Shown here: positions 28,173 to 36,371 of the stretch, in pieces
Layout of the letters: each line of letters starts with the position of its first letter
Position numbering within the stretch: position 1 is the stretch's first letter
Assembly: GCF_963677005.1 (NCBI RefSeq)
Contig: NZ_OY781616.1
Location: 3,706,501-3,770,500, forward strand
DNA from: Maridesulfovibrio sp.
GTDB taxonomy: Bacteria; Desulfobacterota; Desulfovibrionia; Desulfovibrionales; Desulfovibrionaceae
Direction: 5' to 3'
Length of the DNA: 64,000 nt
Made by a program: the position numbers and the translations under genes
The notes under the pieces: generated by a model
The model's database searches: none
Told to the model about the DNA's origin: nothing
What the model saw: the letters and a program-made list of their open reading frames with translations, nothing else

Positions 28173-29088
28173 GGCATGTCTGGAGCAGGTCTACGAACTT
28201 GCAAAAAAAGATGAGCGGGTGGTTTTTATCGGTTCGGATCTTGGGGCCGGCACTTTATGTCATTTTCAGGAGGAAATGCCGGATCGTTTTTTCATGGAAG
28301 GTATTGCCGAGGCCCACGCGGTGGGGATGGCCAGCGGTATGGCCCACGAAGGGAAGATTGTTTATGTTAATACCATCCAGAGCTTTCTTACCAGGCGTTG
28401 TTATGAGCAGATTGTGCTAGATGCCTGTCTGCATAACCTGAATGTCAGGTTCATAGGCAACGGAGGAGGGATGGTCTATGCCCCGCTCGGTCCTACTCAC
28501 TGGGCTACCGAAGATATTTCCATTCTCAGGGTCATTCCCAATCTTACTGTAGTTTCGCCTGCCGATGCAGAGGAAATGGTCAGATTTATGCCGGAGACAC
28601 TGAACCATCAGGGACCGATTTTTATCCGTTTGGCCAAAGGGTATGATCCTGTTGTCACAGGGGAGAAATCATTCGAGATCGGCAGGGCCTATAGTTATCG
28701 TGAAGGGGATGATGCCTTGATTTTGGGTTGCGGCATAACTCTCGTCTCCATGAAAAAAGCCGGGGAGATTTTGGCTGCAGAAGGTGTCGAAGCTTCGGTC
28801 CTTCACGTCCCCACTGTCAAACCGTTGGATGCAGATGCAATTCTCGAAAGAGCCCGCAAGGCTTCATGTGTAGTCTGTGTGGAAGAAAATACAGTGCTTG
28901 GCGGACTTGGTGGCGCTGTTGCCGAAATTCTGGCCGAAGCCTGTCTGGACAGGCCGTTGCGATTTAAGAGAATAGGGCTTCCGGACAGCTTTTCCTGTAA
29001 TTACGGAACCCAACTGGAGCATATGGCTGCTGCAGGAATTACTCCTGAAAATATTGCAGCAACAGTCAAAGAATTGCTTGGCCGTTAG
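28165..29088 (+). CDS. Transketolase C-terminal subunit (307 aa)
   Basis: Carries the pyrimidine-binding half, with GIAEAHAVGMASGMA holding the glutamate that activates thiamine, then the GGGMVYAPLGPTHWATEDI loop and the C-terminal domain (VLHVPTVKPLD, CVVCVEENTVLGGLG). The ATG at 28165 is preferred, since GAGGG sits about five bases upstream. A TTG at 28153 is possible. Together with the upstream subunit it makes one complete transketolase-like enzyme of about 575 residues. Confidence 0.88.
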   Translation: MRKACLEQVYELAKKDERVVFIGSDLGAGTLCHFQEEMPDRFFMEGIAEAHAVGMASGMAHEGKIVYVNTIQSFLTRRCYEQIVLDACLHNLNVRFIGNGGGMVYAPLGPTHWATEDISILRVIPNLTVVSPADAEEMVRFMPETLNHQGPIFIRLAKGYDPVVTGEKSFEIGRAYSYREGDDALILGCGITLVSMKKAGEILAAEGVEASVLHVPTVKPLDADAILERARKASCVVCVEENTVLGGLGGAVAEILAEACLDRPLRFKRIGLPDSFSCNYGTQLEHMAAAGITPENIAATVKELLGR

Positions 29089-29116
29089 AAGGAATCGCAT
29101 ACAAGGGAGAGAACAG

Positions 29117-29746
29117 ATGGAGTGTGGCAAAGAAATACGCCTTTCCCCGCATATGGCTCATAATCTTAGGAAGGATCCCAAACGTCTGTCCTTTATATAT
29201 GCCCGCTATGCCTTTGCAGGTCAGATGACTCGCGACTGCGGTAGTATTTTGGAGTTGGGCTGTAGCGAGGGGATTGGAGCTTCCATGCTTCACAGGAATG
29301 AAAAGAGATATCTTGGAATTGATCTTGATACTCCGGCTGTGGAAGCAGCTGTGCGGAATTTTTCAGGAACTGGAGTACGTTTTGAAAATCGTAATTTTTT
29401 GGGATTAAAGGAAGAACCGTTTGACGGAGTGGTCAGCCTGGATGTTATCGAGCACATTTTGGCCGGTGAGGATGAGGAACGCTATTTCGAAACTGTTTTC
29501 GATAATATTACCGATGGTGGAGTATGTGTTATAGGCACACCCAATATCACCAGCACTCCATATGCCTCGCCTGAAAGCCAAAAAGGCCACGTGAATATGT
29601 TTGATGCCAAACGCCTAAAGGCAACATTGGAACAACATTTCCGCAACGTGTTCATTTTTTCCATGAATGACGAGGTCGTTCACACCGGCTATTACCCCAT
29701 GTCACATTATCTGTTCGCAGTAGGCTGCTCAAAAAAGGTGGACTAA
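29117..29746 (+). CDS. Class I SAM-dependent methyltransferase (209 aa)
   Basis: The SAM pocket is visible: SILELGCSEGIGASML followed by YLGIDLD, then VVSLDVIEHILAGEDEERYFE as motif II/III. The N-terminal helix lacks the zinc finger of the 20152 protein. The ATG at 29117 has GGGAGAG five bases upstream, and the longer frame is not supported. It should act on a sugar or on a small precursor. Followed after five bases by a protein with no known domain. Confidence 0.75.
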   Translation: MECGKEIRLSPHMAHNLRKDPKRLSFIYARYAFAGQMTRDCGSILELGCSEGIGASMLHRNEKRYLGIDLDTPAVEAAVRNFSGTGVRFENRNFLGLKEEPFDGVVSLDVIEHILAGEDEERYFETVFDNITDGGVCVIGTPNITSTPYASPESQKGHVNMFDAKRLKATLEQHFRNVFIFSMNDEVVHTGYYPMSHYLFAVGCSKKVD

Positions 29747-29751
29747 ATAAT

Positions 29752-30369
29752 ATGACCGGTAAAGATGTTAAGAATCCAGAGGAAAGCTGGGCAGAATTGG
29801 TCAAGGAATTCGGCAATGATCACCCTCCTCTCACCCCTGGGCTGTCCAAAGCTTTCAAGTACGATCCTTTTTCTTTGATGTGGCATGTTTCTTGGTTCAA
29901 GTTTGCCGGAAAAATGATTGGTGGACGCGGTCATGTTCTGGTTTATGACCATCTGGAAGGGTTGGGAGGCTGGACTGTGGCCTGCGAGACTCAAAGTGTT
30001 TTGACCATGCTGGGGAAAGACGATTTCCTGGAGAGGATTTCTGCTGGTTGGAATTCCGAAAAAATAAAATTTTTGAAATCCGAGCAGGATGTTCCAAAGG
30101 GAAATTATGGTGGAGCGATCCGCTTTGATCCTGGCGATGAGGAAAATCGTGTCAACTGGGGAGACTTTTTCAGATCTGCGGCAGACCTTTTGGATTCTGA
30201 CGGAGTAGTAGTTGCTGGTGGAATTCGGGTCGGTCTTGAAGATGTTTTGAAGAACACTGCCGGTAAAAATTTCAGACATGTGTTTATGTTCGGTCGCGGA
30301 CAGGTCCACCCCTGTGTAAGCCCCGCAGAGGCGGTCATTGTGCTTGCCTGTTGTCCGCTGCACAAATAA
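29752..30369 (+). CDS. Hypothetical protein (205 aa), possibly methyltransferase-related
   Basis: Not recognised. Repeated glycine-rich strands, for example HVLVYDHLEGLGGWTVACE and GVVVAGGIRVGLE, give the impression of a Rossmann-like fold, but no SAM or NAD motif is convincing. It has no signal peptide or membrane span. It lies between two methyltransferase genes, beginning five bases after the first and ending 20 bases before the second. It may be a degenerate methyltransferase or a partner subunit. An ORF on the opposite strand covers the same span but has no ribosome site. Confidence 0.55.
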   Translation: MTGKDVKNPEESWAELVKEFGNDHPPLTPGLSKAFKYDPFSLMWHVSWFKFAGKMIGGRGHVLVYDHLEGLGGWTVACETQSVLTMLGKDDFLERISAGWNSEKIKFLKSEQDVPKGNYGGAIRFDPGDEENRVNWGDFFRSAADLLDSDGVVVAGGIRVGLEDVLKNTAGKNFRHVFMFGRGQVHPCVSPAEAVIVLACCPLHK

Positions 30370-30389
30370 AATCTGTTAAGGTAATATTC

Positions 30390-31049
30390 ATGGGAAAACT
30401 TCTAAACCTGATCACTCCACTGCATAAGAGCACCAGCAGGGAATATCTTCCGCGTATGGTGGACAGTAAAGTCGAGTGCATGCTCAAGGCCAAGGAATAC
30501 GAGTTTGACTATTGGGATGGGGATCGCCGTTTCGGATACGGGGGATATTCCTACCGCCCGGGGTACTGGAAACCCATGGCCGAGGGGTTGATACGTCAGT
30601 ATGGACTACAGAAAGGGGATCGCATTCTTGATGTCGGGTGCGGCAAGGCCTACCTGCTTTATGAATTGTTCCTGCTGGGCATGGATGTATGCGGGTTTGA
30701 TATTTCAAAACATGGGCTGGGGGACGCCAAAGAAGAAATTCGTGACAGGCTTTTTTATCATAGGGCCGAAAATCCTTTTCCTTTCGAAGATCATGAGTTC
30801 GATCTGGTGATTTCAGTTAATTCCCTGCATAACCTGCGTGTTTTTGATCTCAAGAAAGCTCTGAGGGAAATGGAGCGGGTTGCCGCAAACAAATATATGT
30901 GTGTCGAGAGCTATCGGAATGAGCAGGAACTGTTCAACCTGCAATGCTGGGCCTTGACCTGCGAATCCTTTTTCGACAAGGGCGAGTGGGAATGGGTTTT
31001 CGATGAGTTCGGTTATACCGGCGACTACGAATTCATCTATTTCGAATAA
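30390..31049 (+). CDS. Class I SAM-dependent methyltransferase (219 aa)
   Basis: Clear SAM-binding signature in ILDVGCGKAYLLYEL and FDISKHGL, with LVISVNSLHNL as motif II. A YDFDYWDGDRRFGYGGY-like aromatic N-terminal segment is characteristic of a group of sugar-cluster methyltransferases. The ATG at 30390 has AAGG upstream. It ends 15 bases before the second radical SAM gene, so these genes are likely one transcript. Substrate unknown. Confidence 0.75.
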   Translation: MGKLLNLITPLHKSTSREYLPRMVDSKVECMLKAKEYEFDYWDGDRRFGYGGYSYRPGYWKPMAEGLIRQYGLQKGDRILDVGCGKAYLLYELFLLGMDVCGFDISKHGLGDAKEEIRDRLFYHRAENPFPFEDHEFDLVISVNSLHNLRVFDLKKALREMERVAANKYMCVESYRNEQELFNLQCWALTCESFFDKGEWEWVFDEFGYTGDYEFIYFE

Positions 31050-31064
31050 GCCGGGAGGGTCGAT

Positions 31065-32132
31065 ATGCAGCTTTATACCAGTCTCAAGATTTTTCATTAT
31101 CAGGATAAACTGGATTCCCTTCAGCAGGATTCCGGTGAAGTGAAAGCACCGATTCACATTCGCATAAAGCCGACCAACGTATGCAACCACAGTTGTTCAT
31201 ATTGCGCGTATAGGGCAGATAATCTTCAACTCGGTCAGGACATGGATGTGAAGGATCGCATCCCAAAAGAAAAGATGGCCGAGATTGTTGAGGACTGCGT
31301 TGAGATGGGTGTAAAGGCAGTTACTTTCAGCGGAGGCGGTGAGCCTTTCTGCTATCCGCATCTTGCTGAAACAGCCCGTGCTCTTTCCGAAGGAGGAATC
31401 CGTATTGCTTCGCTGACAAATGGCGGGCTTATGAAAGGCGAGGCCGCAGAGGTTTTCGCTGAACGCGGAACATGGATAAGAGTTTCCATGGATGGATGGG
31501 ACGGTCCCAGTTACGCACGGTTCAGGGGCGTTTCGGAGGAAGAGTTCGGTCGGGTCATGAAAAACATTGAGAATTTTCAGAAATTATCCGGAAAATGTTT
31601 TCTGGGGGTAAGCTACATAGTTAATCAGGATAATGCCGGGCATGTTTATGAGATGGGACGGCGTCTTAAAGATATCGGTGTTAACAGCGTAAAATTTTCA
31701 GCCTGTGTGGTCAGTAATGACGGGCGGGAAAACAATGAGTATCACGCTCCCTTTTTTCAAGAAGTCAAAGATCAGACCGAGAGGGCGGTGGCGGAACTTG
31801 CGGATGACTCTTATGAAGTATTTGACTCCTATCATCATCTGGATGAAAAATTCGCAAAGAATTATTCATGGTGTCCATATCAGCAGATTCTGCCGATCAT
31901 AGGAGCCGACCAGAGAATTTATTCCTGTCAGGACAAGGCCTACAATCTGCAATGCGGTGTGCTGGGGGATATCAGGGAGCAGAGGTTCAAGGATTTCTGG
32001 TTTAACGGGCATGAAAAATTTTTCAAGATAAATCCTGCCCGTGACTGCAACCATCACTGTGTTGCCAACAGCAAGAACATGCTTATCCACGAGTATCTCG
32101 GAGCCGACCCGGAACATCTGGCCTTTGTCTGA
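31065..32132 (+). CDS. Radical SAM/SPASM enzyme (355 aa)
   Basis: The cluster motif is C40, C44, C47 in VCNHSCSYCAYR, followed by FSGGGEP, the GGE motif that holds SAM. The C-terminal 90 residues contain YSCQDK and NHHCV cysteines, fitting a SPASM-type second cluster. It resembles the 24605 enzyme in layout but is only distantly alike in sequence. It ends 42 bases before the convergent CMP-sugar synthetase gene. The chemistry is unknown. Confidence 0.8.
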   Translation: MQLYTSLKIFHYQDKLDSLQQDSGEVKAPIHIRIKPTNVCNHSCSYCAYRADNLQLGQDMDVKDRIPKEKMAEIVEDCVEMGVKAVTFSGGGEPFCYPHLAETARALSEGGIRIASLTNGGLMKGEAAEVFAERGTWIRVSMDGWDGPSYARFRGVSEEEFGRVMKNIENFQKLSGKCFLGVSYIVNQDNAGHVYEMGRRLKDIGVNSVKFSACVVSNDGRENNEYHAPFFQEVKDQTERAVAELADDSYEVFDSYHHLDEKFAKNYSWCPYQQILPIIGADQRIYSCQDKAYNLQCGVLGDIREQRFKDFWFNGHEKFFKINPARDCNHHCVANSKNMLIHEYLGADPEHLAFV

Positions 32133-32174
32133 TATTTAGACGGTATTCCGACCATTCTTGCGGGAGCCACCCTC

Positions 32175-32882
32175 TCAGGGCAGATAGGTGCTTCGCTTGC
32201 TCTCGTCTTTAAGGAGGAAATTCAGATAGTCGAGGTCTTCCTCGGTATCTATGTCCAGGCTGCCAGCAGGGTCCATGATATAAGGGAGCGTGTGAGCCGG
32301 AAACCATGTCCTTTGCTGTAAAAGGATTTCGGTTCTGATTATGTATATGGCCCCGTTGTGGCGATACACTTTGTCCAGCTTCTGCCTGCAGGTCTGCCCC
32401 GGTTCGCACAGCAGTTGCTCCCACCTGCCGTCTGGGTTCATCTTTCCCATTTTCAGGGGATGATGTTCCGTCTCGCAGACAGAGAATACTGCATCGGCCC
32501 CACTGTTAATGAAATATTCAATTGCTCCGTCTATGTCATTCAGTCCGACAAGGGGTGAGGTGCACTGCAGACAGACCACTGCGTCCGGGATATAGTTTTC
32601 CTTTTCAAGGGCGGCAAGGGCGTGAAAAAAAGCGTCTATGGTTTCGGCCCTGTCTCCGCTAAGTTCTTCCGGGCGCATGAACGGTACTTCCGCTCCGTGG
32701 CTAAGGGCCTCTTTGGAAATAGCTTCACTGTCCGTGGAGACAATCAGACGTGATATGAATTTGCTTTTCCGGGCGTTTCCAATTGACCGTGCCAGCAGGG
32801 AAAGGCCGCAAAGTTTCCTTAGATTCTTGTTCGGAACCCCTTTTGAGCCCCCTCTTGCCGGGATGATAGCCAGAATTTCCAT
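32175..32882 (-). CDS. CMP-nonulosonic acid cytidylyltransferase, NeuA/LegF-like (235 aa)
   Basis: Activates a nine-carbon acid as its CMP form for transfer. The CTP-binding N-terminus IIPARGGSKGVPNKNL is intact, along with VSTDSEAIS, RPEELSGD and the CLQCTSPL strand. The gene lies on the minus strand inside the plus arm, between a radical SAM gene and a NeuB-like synthase gene, and is the only inverted gene in that arm. Family resemblance is to acylneuraminate cytidylyltransferases; whether the substrate is legionaminic, neuraminic or another acid is not decided by sequence alone. Confidence 0.85.
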   Translation of the reverse strand: MEILAIIPARGGSKGVPNKNLRKLCGLSLLARSIGNARKSKFISRLIVSTDSEAISKEALSHGAEVPFMRPEELSGDRAETIDAFFHALAALEKENYIPDAVVCLQCTSPLVGLNDIDGAIEYFINSGADAVFSVCETEHHPLKMGKMNPDGRWEQLLCEPGQTCRQKLDKVYRHNGAIYIIRTEILLQQRTWFPAHTLPYIMDPAGSLDIDTEEDLDYLNFLLKDESKRSTYLP

Positions 32883-33004
32883 TCTATTACAACGCCCTGC
32901 CTGCGGAGTAGTTAATCAAGCACTACATAGCTGATGCAGCTGTCTGTGGTAAGTCTGCGCAGTTTCATTCCCCTGACACCGATTGATTCAAGTCTCTTAA
33001 TTTC

Positions 33005-33033
33005 TTGCCGTATGAGACATATCACTCTATATT
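33005..33033 (+). promoter_or_regulatory. Sigma70 promoter of the NeuB-like gene
   Basis: TTGCCG (33005-33010), a 17-base spacer and TATATT (33028-33033), 33 bases before the start codon and just upstream of a GGAGAG ribosome site. It lies in the 183-base gap between the divergent cytidylyltransferase and synthase genes. Confidence 0.55.
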
Positions 33034-33065
33034 TTTAAAAAAATCAAGTACGGAGAGTTATTGCC

Positions 33066-34097
33066 ATGCCTGCGTTTAAAATAGGTAATTATAATGTTGG
33101 TAATGAGTTTGCTCCATTCTGCATCGCGGAAATAGGCATCAACCATGAAGGCGATTTTGCCAAGGCTGAACGCATGCTTCGTGATGCGGCGGCGAGCGGT
33201 GCGCATTGTGTCAAATTTCAGACGCACGTTATTGAAGATGAGATGATCCCAAATGATGTTATCCCCGGAAATGCCAGTGAAAGCATCTGGGATATAATGT
33301 CCAGATGCGTTCTAAGTGAAGATGAGGAAAGCAGGCTCAAGGAACTGGCTGACGAACTGGGGGTGCTCTTCCTCTCGACTCCGTTTTCTCGCGCCGCAGC
33401 AGACCGGCTGGAAAAACTTGGTGTTGAGGCCTATAAAATAGGTTCCGGAGAGTGCAACAATTATCCTCTGGTTGCCCATATCGCTTCGTTCGGCAAGCCT
33501 GTTATTCTTAGTACAGGCATGAACTCAATTGAAACTGTCGCTCCCAGTGTGGAGATTCTTGAATCCGCCGGTGTTCCATATGCTCTGCTGCATTGCACCT
33601 CAATGTATCCAACTCCTTATTCCAAGGTGCGCTTGAACGCTCTCACGCAGTTGAAAGCAGCTTTTCCCCGCGCAGTTCTTGGGTTGAGCGACCACTCCAT
33701 GGGCATATGGACCTGTTTGGGTGCTGTTTCGCTCGGCGCTTCAATACTTGAAAAACACTTCACTTCCGACAGATCATGGCCCGGTCCGGATGTTCCCATT
33801 TCCATTCTTCCCGAAGAACTTGCGGATATGGTTGCCGGGTCAAAAGCCATTCACGAGGCTCTGGGAGGCGGAAAGGACATCCTGCCGGAAGAACAGCCGA
33901 CAATAGATTTTGCATACGCTTCAGTTGTATCCATTAAAGATATCTGTAAAGGTGATGAATTCAGTTCCGAGAATATCTGGGTAAAGCGTCCCGGCACTGG
34001 CAGGTTTCTTGCTAAAGATTACAAAGGACTGCTTGGGCGGAAAGCCAGATGCGATATACCCGCCGACCGTCAGTTGGATATGGATATGGTGGAATAA
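33066..34097 (+). CDS. NeuB-family nonulosonic acid synthase with SAF domain (343 aa)
   Basis: Full-length synthase that should condense PEP with a hexosamine. The TIM barrel has FCIAEIGINHEGDF, CVKFQTHVIEDE, EAYKIGSGECNNYPL, VILSTGMNS, LHCTSMYPTP and LGLSDHSMG. The C-terminal SAF lid is intact at about residues 285-340 (DICKGDEFSSENIWVKRPGTGRFLAKDY, then LLGRKARCDIP). With the NeuC-like epimerase 2 kb downstream and the cytidylyltransferase beside it, a legionaminic- or neuraminic-type acid is the best guess. The ribosome site is good. Confidence 0.88.
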   Translation: MPAFKIGNYNVGNEFAPFCIAEIGINHEGDFAKAERMLRDAAASGAHCVKFQTHVIEDEMIPNDVIPGNASESIWDIMSRCVLSEDEESRLKELADELGVLFLSTPFSRAAADRLEKLGVEAYKIGSGECNNYPLVAHIASFGKPVILSTGMNSIETVAPSVEILESAGVPYALLHCTSMYPTPYSKVRLNALTQLKAAFPRAVLGLSDHSMGIWTCLGAVSLGASILEKHFTSDRSWPGPDVPISILPEELADMVAGSKAIHEALGGGKDILPEEQPTIDFAYASVVSIKDICKGDEFSSENIWVKRPGTGRFLAKDYKGLLGRKARCDIPADRQLDMDMVE

Positions 34098-34110
34098 TCA
34101 CCTCTGTTTG

Positions 34111-34350
34111 GTGGAAATTTATTCCTCCTGCCTGTTTTGTTGGCAGTTGGGAGGATGTGCTGACCAAATCCCTACAGAAGCAGATGGCGGAGGTATCGAT
34201 TATGAGTTTTATCTTGCAGAGAATCAGACCGACATTTTACAGAAACGCCTTGAGCAGGTCGGGCTCATTAGTCTGAATATGGCGTTACGGAAGTTTTCTG
34301 AGTATCTTGGCGCGGATTTATTGTTTTTCAAGGTCTACATGACTGTTTAA
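34111..34350 (+). other. Possible gene remnant or small unknown ORF (79 codons from a GTG)
   Basis: A 265-base gap between the synthase and the third radical SAM gene has open frames that look partly coding but do not agree with one another. One frame gives an acidic, helical C-terminal half (QTDILQKRLEQVGLISLNMA); another frame gives an aromatic stretch near its start (WWKFIPPACFVG). No ribosome site and no known domain were seen. This may be a decayed gene with a frameshift, or non-coding. Confidence 0.2.
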
Positions 34351-34365
34351 CTTTTAGGAAAAGTG

Positions 34366-35367
34366 ATGAAAAGAGTTAACCCATTTGATGAAATATATAG
34401 ACAGATGAATTTTGTAAGTGCCGAGGAGAAAATTAAAAATCCTATTGAATACCCTAGATTACTTGAAATAGAACTTGCAAGGGTTTGCAATTTCAGGTGC
34501 TTGATGTGCCCTGTCGGTACAGGTGTAATCAAACGTAAGCCGGGATACATGACGGCAGATCTGTATGAAAGAATATTAGATGATGCTGCAGAGCATAATA
34601 TGGCGTTGCGATTTATTCAGTGGGGAGAGCCTACGCTGCATAAAGATTGGCTTAAACACATGAAACAGGCAAAAGATAAAGGTGTTATCGTACATTTCAA
34701 CACCAATGGGAGCATGTTGAACCATGAGAATATGCAAAGCGTTATTGATTATGAAATTGATTCGGTCAAATTTTCATTTCAGGGCGTAGACGCCAAGTCA
34801 TACATGGAAATGAGAAATAAGGATTATTTTGACGAAATGCTTAAGAAAATCAAGTTGCTGTATTCTCTTCGAGGAGACCGCGAGAAACCGTATATCCATG
34901 CCTCTACAACCATAACTTATGAAACACCTGAGCAGGTAGAGAGTTTCAAGAAGATGCTTGAACCCATCACTGACAAGGTCTCTGTGGGACGAACCAATTT
35001 TTATCGTTTTGACATCTCCAGTGCGGATATTTCAGAAGAGGAAAGAGAAAGGTTTGAAAGGCTCAAGAGTGCGGAAAATTTGGTCAAGAAACGTCTGAAC
35101 TGTTGCCCTGAAGTCTATGATAAACTTTCTATCCATTATGATGGGAAAGTTTCGGCATGCTGTCTGGACTACGATGAAGTGATGGTCGTCGGCGATTTGA
35201 ACCGGCAGTCTTTGAAAGATATCTGGAATTCTCCGAAACTTGATTTGTATCGTAAGGAACTCGCAAAAGGCAATTTTGGTAAATTTGAATTATGCAGGTC
35301 CTGCTATGATTCTCAGGAAACACAGACGCCGGGAGTCCAGAAGACTACACTTAATACTGGGGAGTAA
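34366..35367 (+). CDS. Radical SAM/SPASM enzyme (333 aa)
   Basis: Third such enzyme in the arm. The cluster motif is C41, C45, C48 in VCNFRCLMC. The SPASM end has ACCLDYDEV and LCRSCYD cysteines. The sequence is closer to standard SPASM proteins with a CxxxCxxC plus CxxCxxC-like tail than to the other two, and it is clearly more AT-rich. The ATG at 34366 is preferred over GTG 34363 because AGGA stands six bases away. It ends five bases before the methyltransferase gene. Confidence 0.8.
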   Translation: MKRVNPFDEIYRQMNFVSAEEKIKNPIEYPRLLEIELARVCNFRCLMCPVGTGVIKRKPGYMTADLYERILDDAAEHNMALRFIQWGEPTLHKDWLKHMKQAKDKGVIVHFNTNGSMLNHENMQSVIDYEIDSVKFSFQGVDAKSYMEMRNKDYFDEMLKKIKLLYSLRGDREKPYIHASTTITYETPEQVESFKKMLEPITDKVSVGRTNFYRFDISSADISEEERERFERLKSAENLVKKRLNCCPEVYDKLSIHYDGKVSACCLDYDEVMVVGDLNRQSLKDIWNSPKLDLYRKELAKGNFGKFELCRSCYDSQETQTPGVQKTTLNTGE

Positions 35368-35372
35368 GCCAG

Positions 35373-36338
35373 ATGAATTTTTCAAAGCCGATCATAACAG
35401 ACAATAGGAATATGCGTAGGGACGTCAAGGAGATCGATAAGTATTTTTTCGAGTTGTATAATGAACTGGATAAATTACCAAAGCAGGATAATATTGTTGT
35501 AGATAAGGATATAGTTGATTTTGTGCCGTGTCCTGTTTGTGGTAGTGAGGATGTTGGTCAGGAGTTTGTTAAGTGCGGATTTATTTATGCAACATGCCGC
35601 AAGTGCTCTCACATGTTTGTGCAAAATAGAATAAAAGAACAGGTTTTGCTCGGTTTGTATTCTTCTTCTAAGGCTGATTCAATAGCCAACCAGGTAAGTA
35701 TGAGCTCTGCCTATACGCAGTATTGGGGTGCTGTGTATAAAAAATATATTGATTACGTGGCTACACTTGATCTTGAAAATAAAAATTTACTTGATGTCGG
35801 GTGTGGGGCAGGTTTTTTCCTGAATACAGCATCTAAATATACCGATATGGACCTTTATGGCTTGGATTTTCGAGAAGATTCCTATGATTATATCGTAAAT
35901 ATTATTGGTGAGAAAAATTATTACTACAGGCAGAGAATTGAAGATATTGATTTCGGTTCAAAGAAATTTGGATTAATAACTCTTTGGGGTGTACTTGAAC
36001 ATGTCGTTGATCCGGTATCCGTAGTTACAAAGTGTTCTTCTGTGCTCGCCGAGGGTGGGATGATTTTATTTCTTTTTCCAAATCCAAACAGCAGGGCCAT
36101 TAAAATTCTTGGTATAAATACACCCACGCTGAATCCTCGCAGCCATGTTAATATGTATAGTGAAAAAAGTTTTAGAGTTCTTTGCGATAAATTGGGGTTG
36201 GGGATAGTTGATCGTTTTCAGGAACTTCCTGTGATTGATCTCATGTATCCATATATTCACTATACAGATCAGTTTGTTGAAGATCTGGTCCATTCCTATC
36301 AATGCTATTATGATGTGTATGTTGTGAAGGCGCGATAA
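35373..36338 (+). CDS. Zinc-finger class I methyltransferase (321 aa)
   Basis: CPVCGS and CRKCSHMF cysteine pairs (about residues 52-82) precede the SAM-binding fold LLDVGCGAGFFLNTA, then LITLWGVLEHVVDP. It is the second zinc-finger methyltransferase of the cluster, like the one at 20152, a type common in clusters making methylated or C-branched sugars. It lies between a radical SAM gene and the NeuC-like gene and shares the low GC of that stretch. Confidence 0.78.
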   Translation: MNFSKPIITDNRNMRRDVKEIDKYFFELYNELDKLPKQDNIVVDKDIVDFVPCPVCGSEDVGQEFVKCGFIYATCRKCSHMFVQNRIKEQVLLGLYSSSKADSIANQVSMSSAYTQYWGAVYKKYIDYVATLDLENKNLLDVGCGAGFFLNTASKYTDMDLYGLDFREDSYDYIVNIIGEKNYYYRQRIEDIDFGSKKFGLITLWGVLEHVVDPVSVVTKCSSVLAEGGMILFLFPNPNSRAIKILGINTPTLNPRSHVNMYSEKSFRVLCDKLGLGIVDRFQELPVIDLMYPYIHYTDQFVEDLVHSYQCYYDVYVVKAR

Positions 36339-36371
36339 ACTCATTTCAACCCTGGCATATTGTGGTGCAAA

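Noticed and set aside
29743..30363. 206-codon minus-strand frame opposite the unknown protein
   Set aside because: No ribosome site; the plus-strand frame is in register with tightly packed neighbours on both sides.
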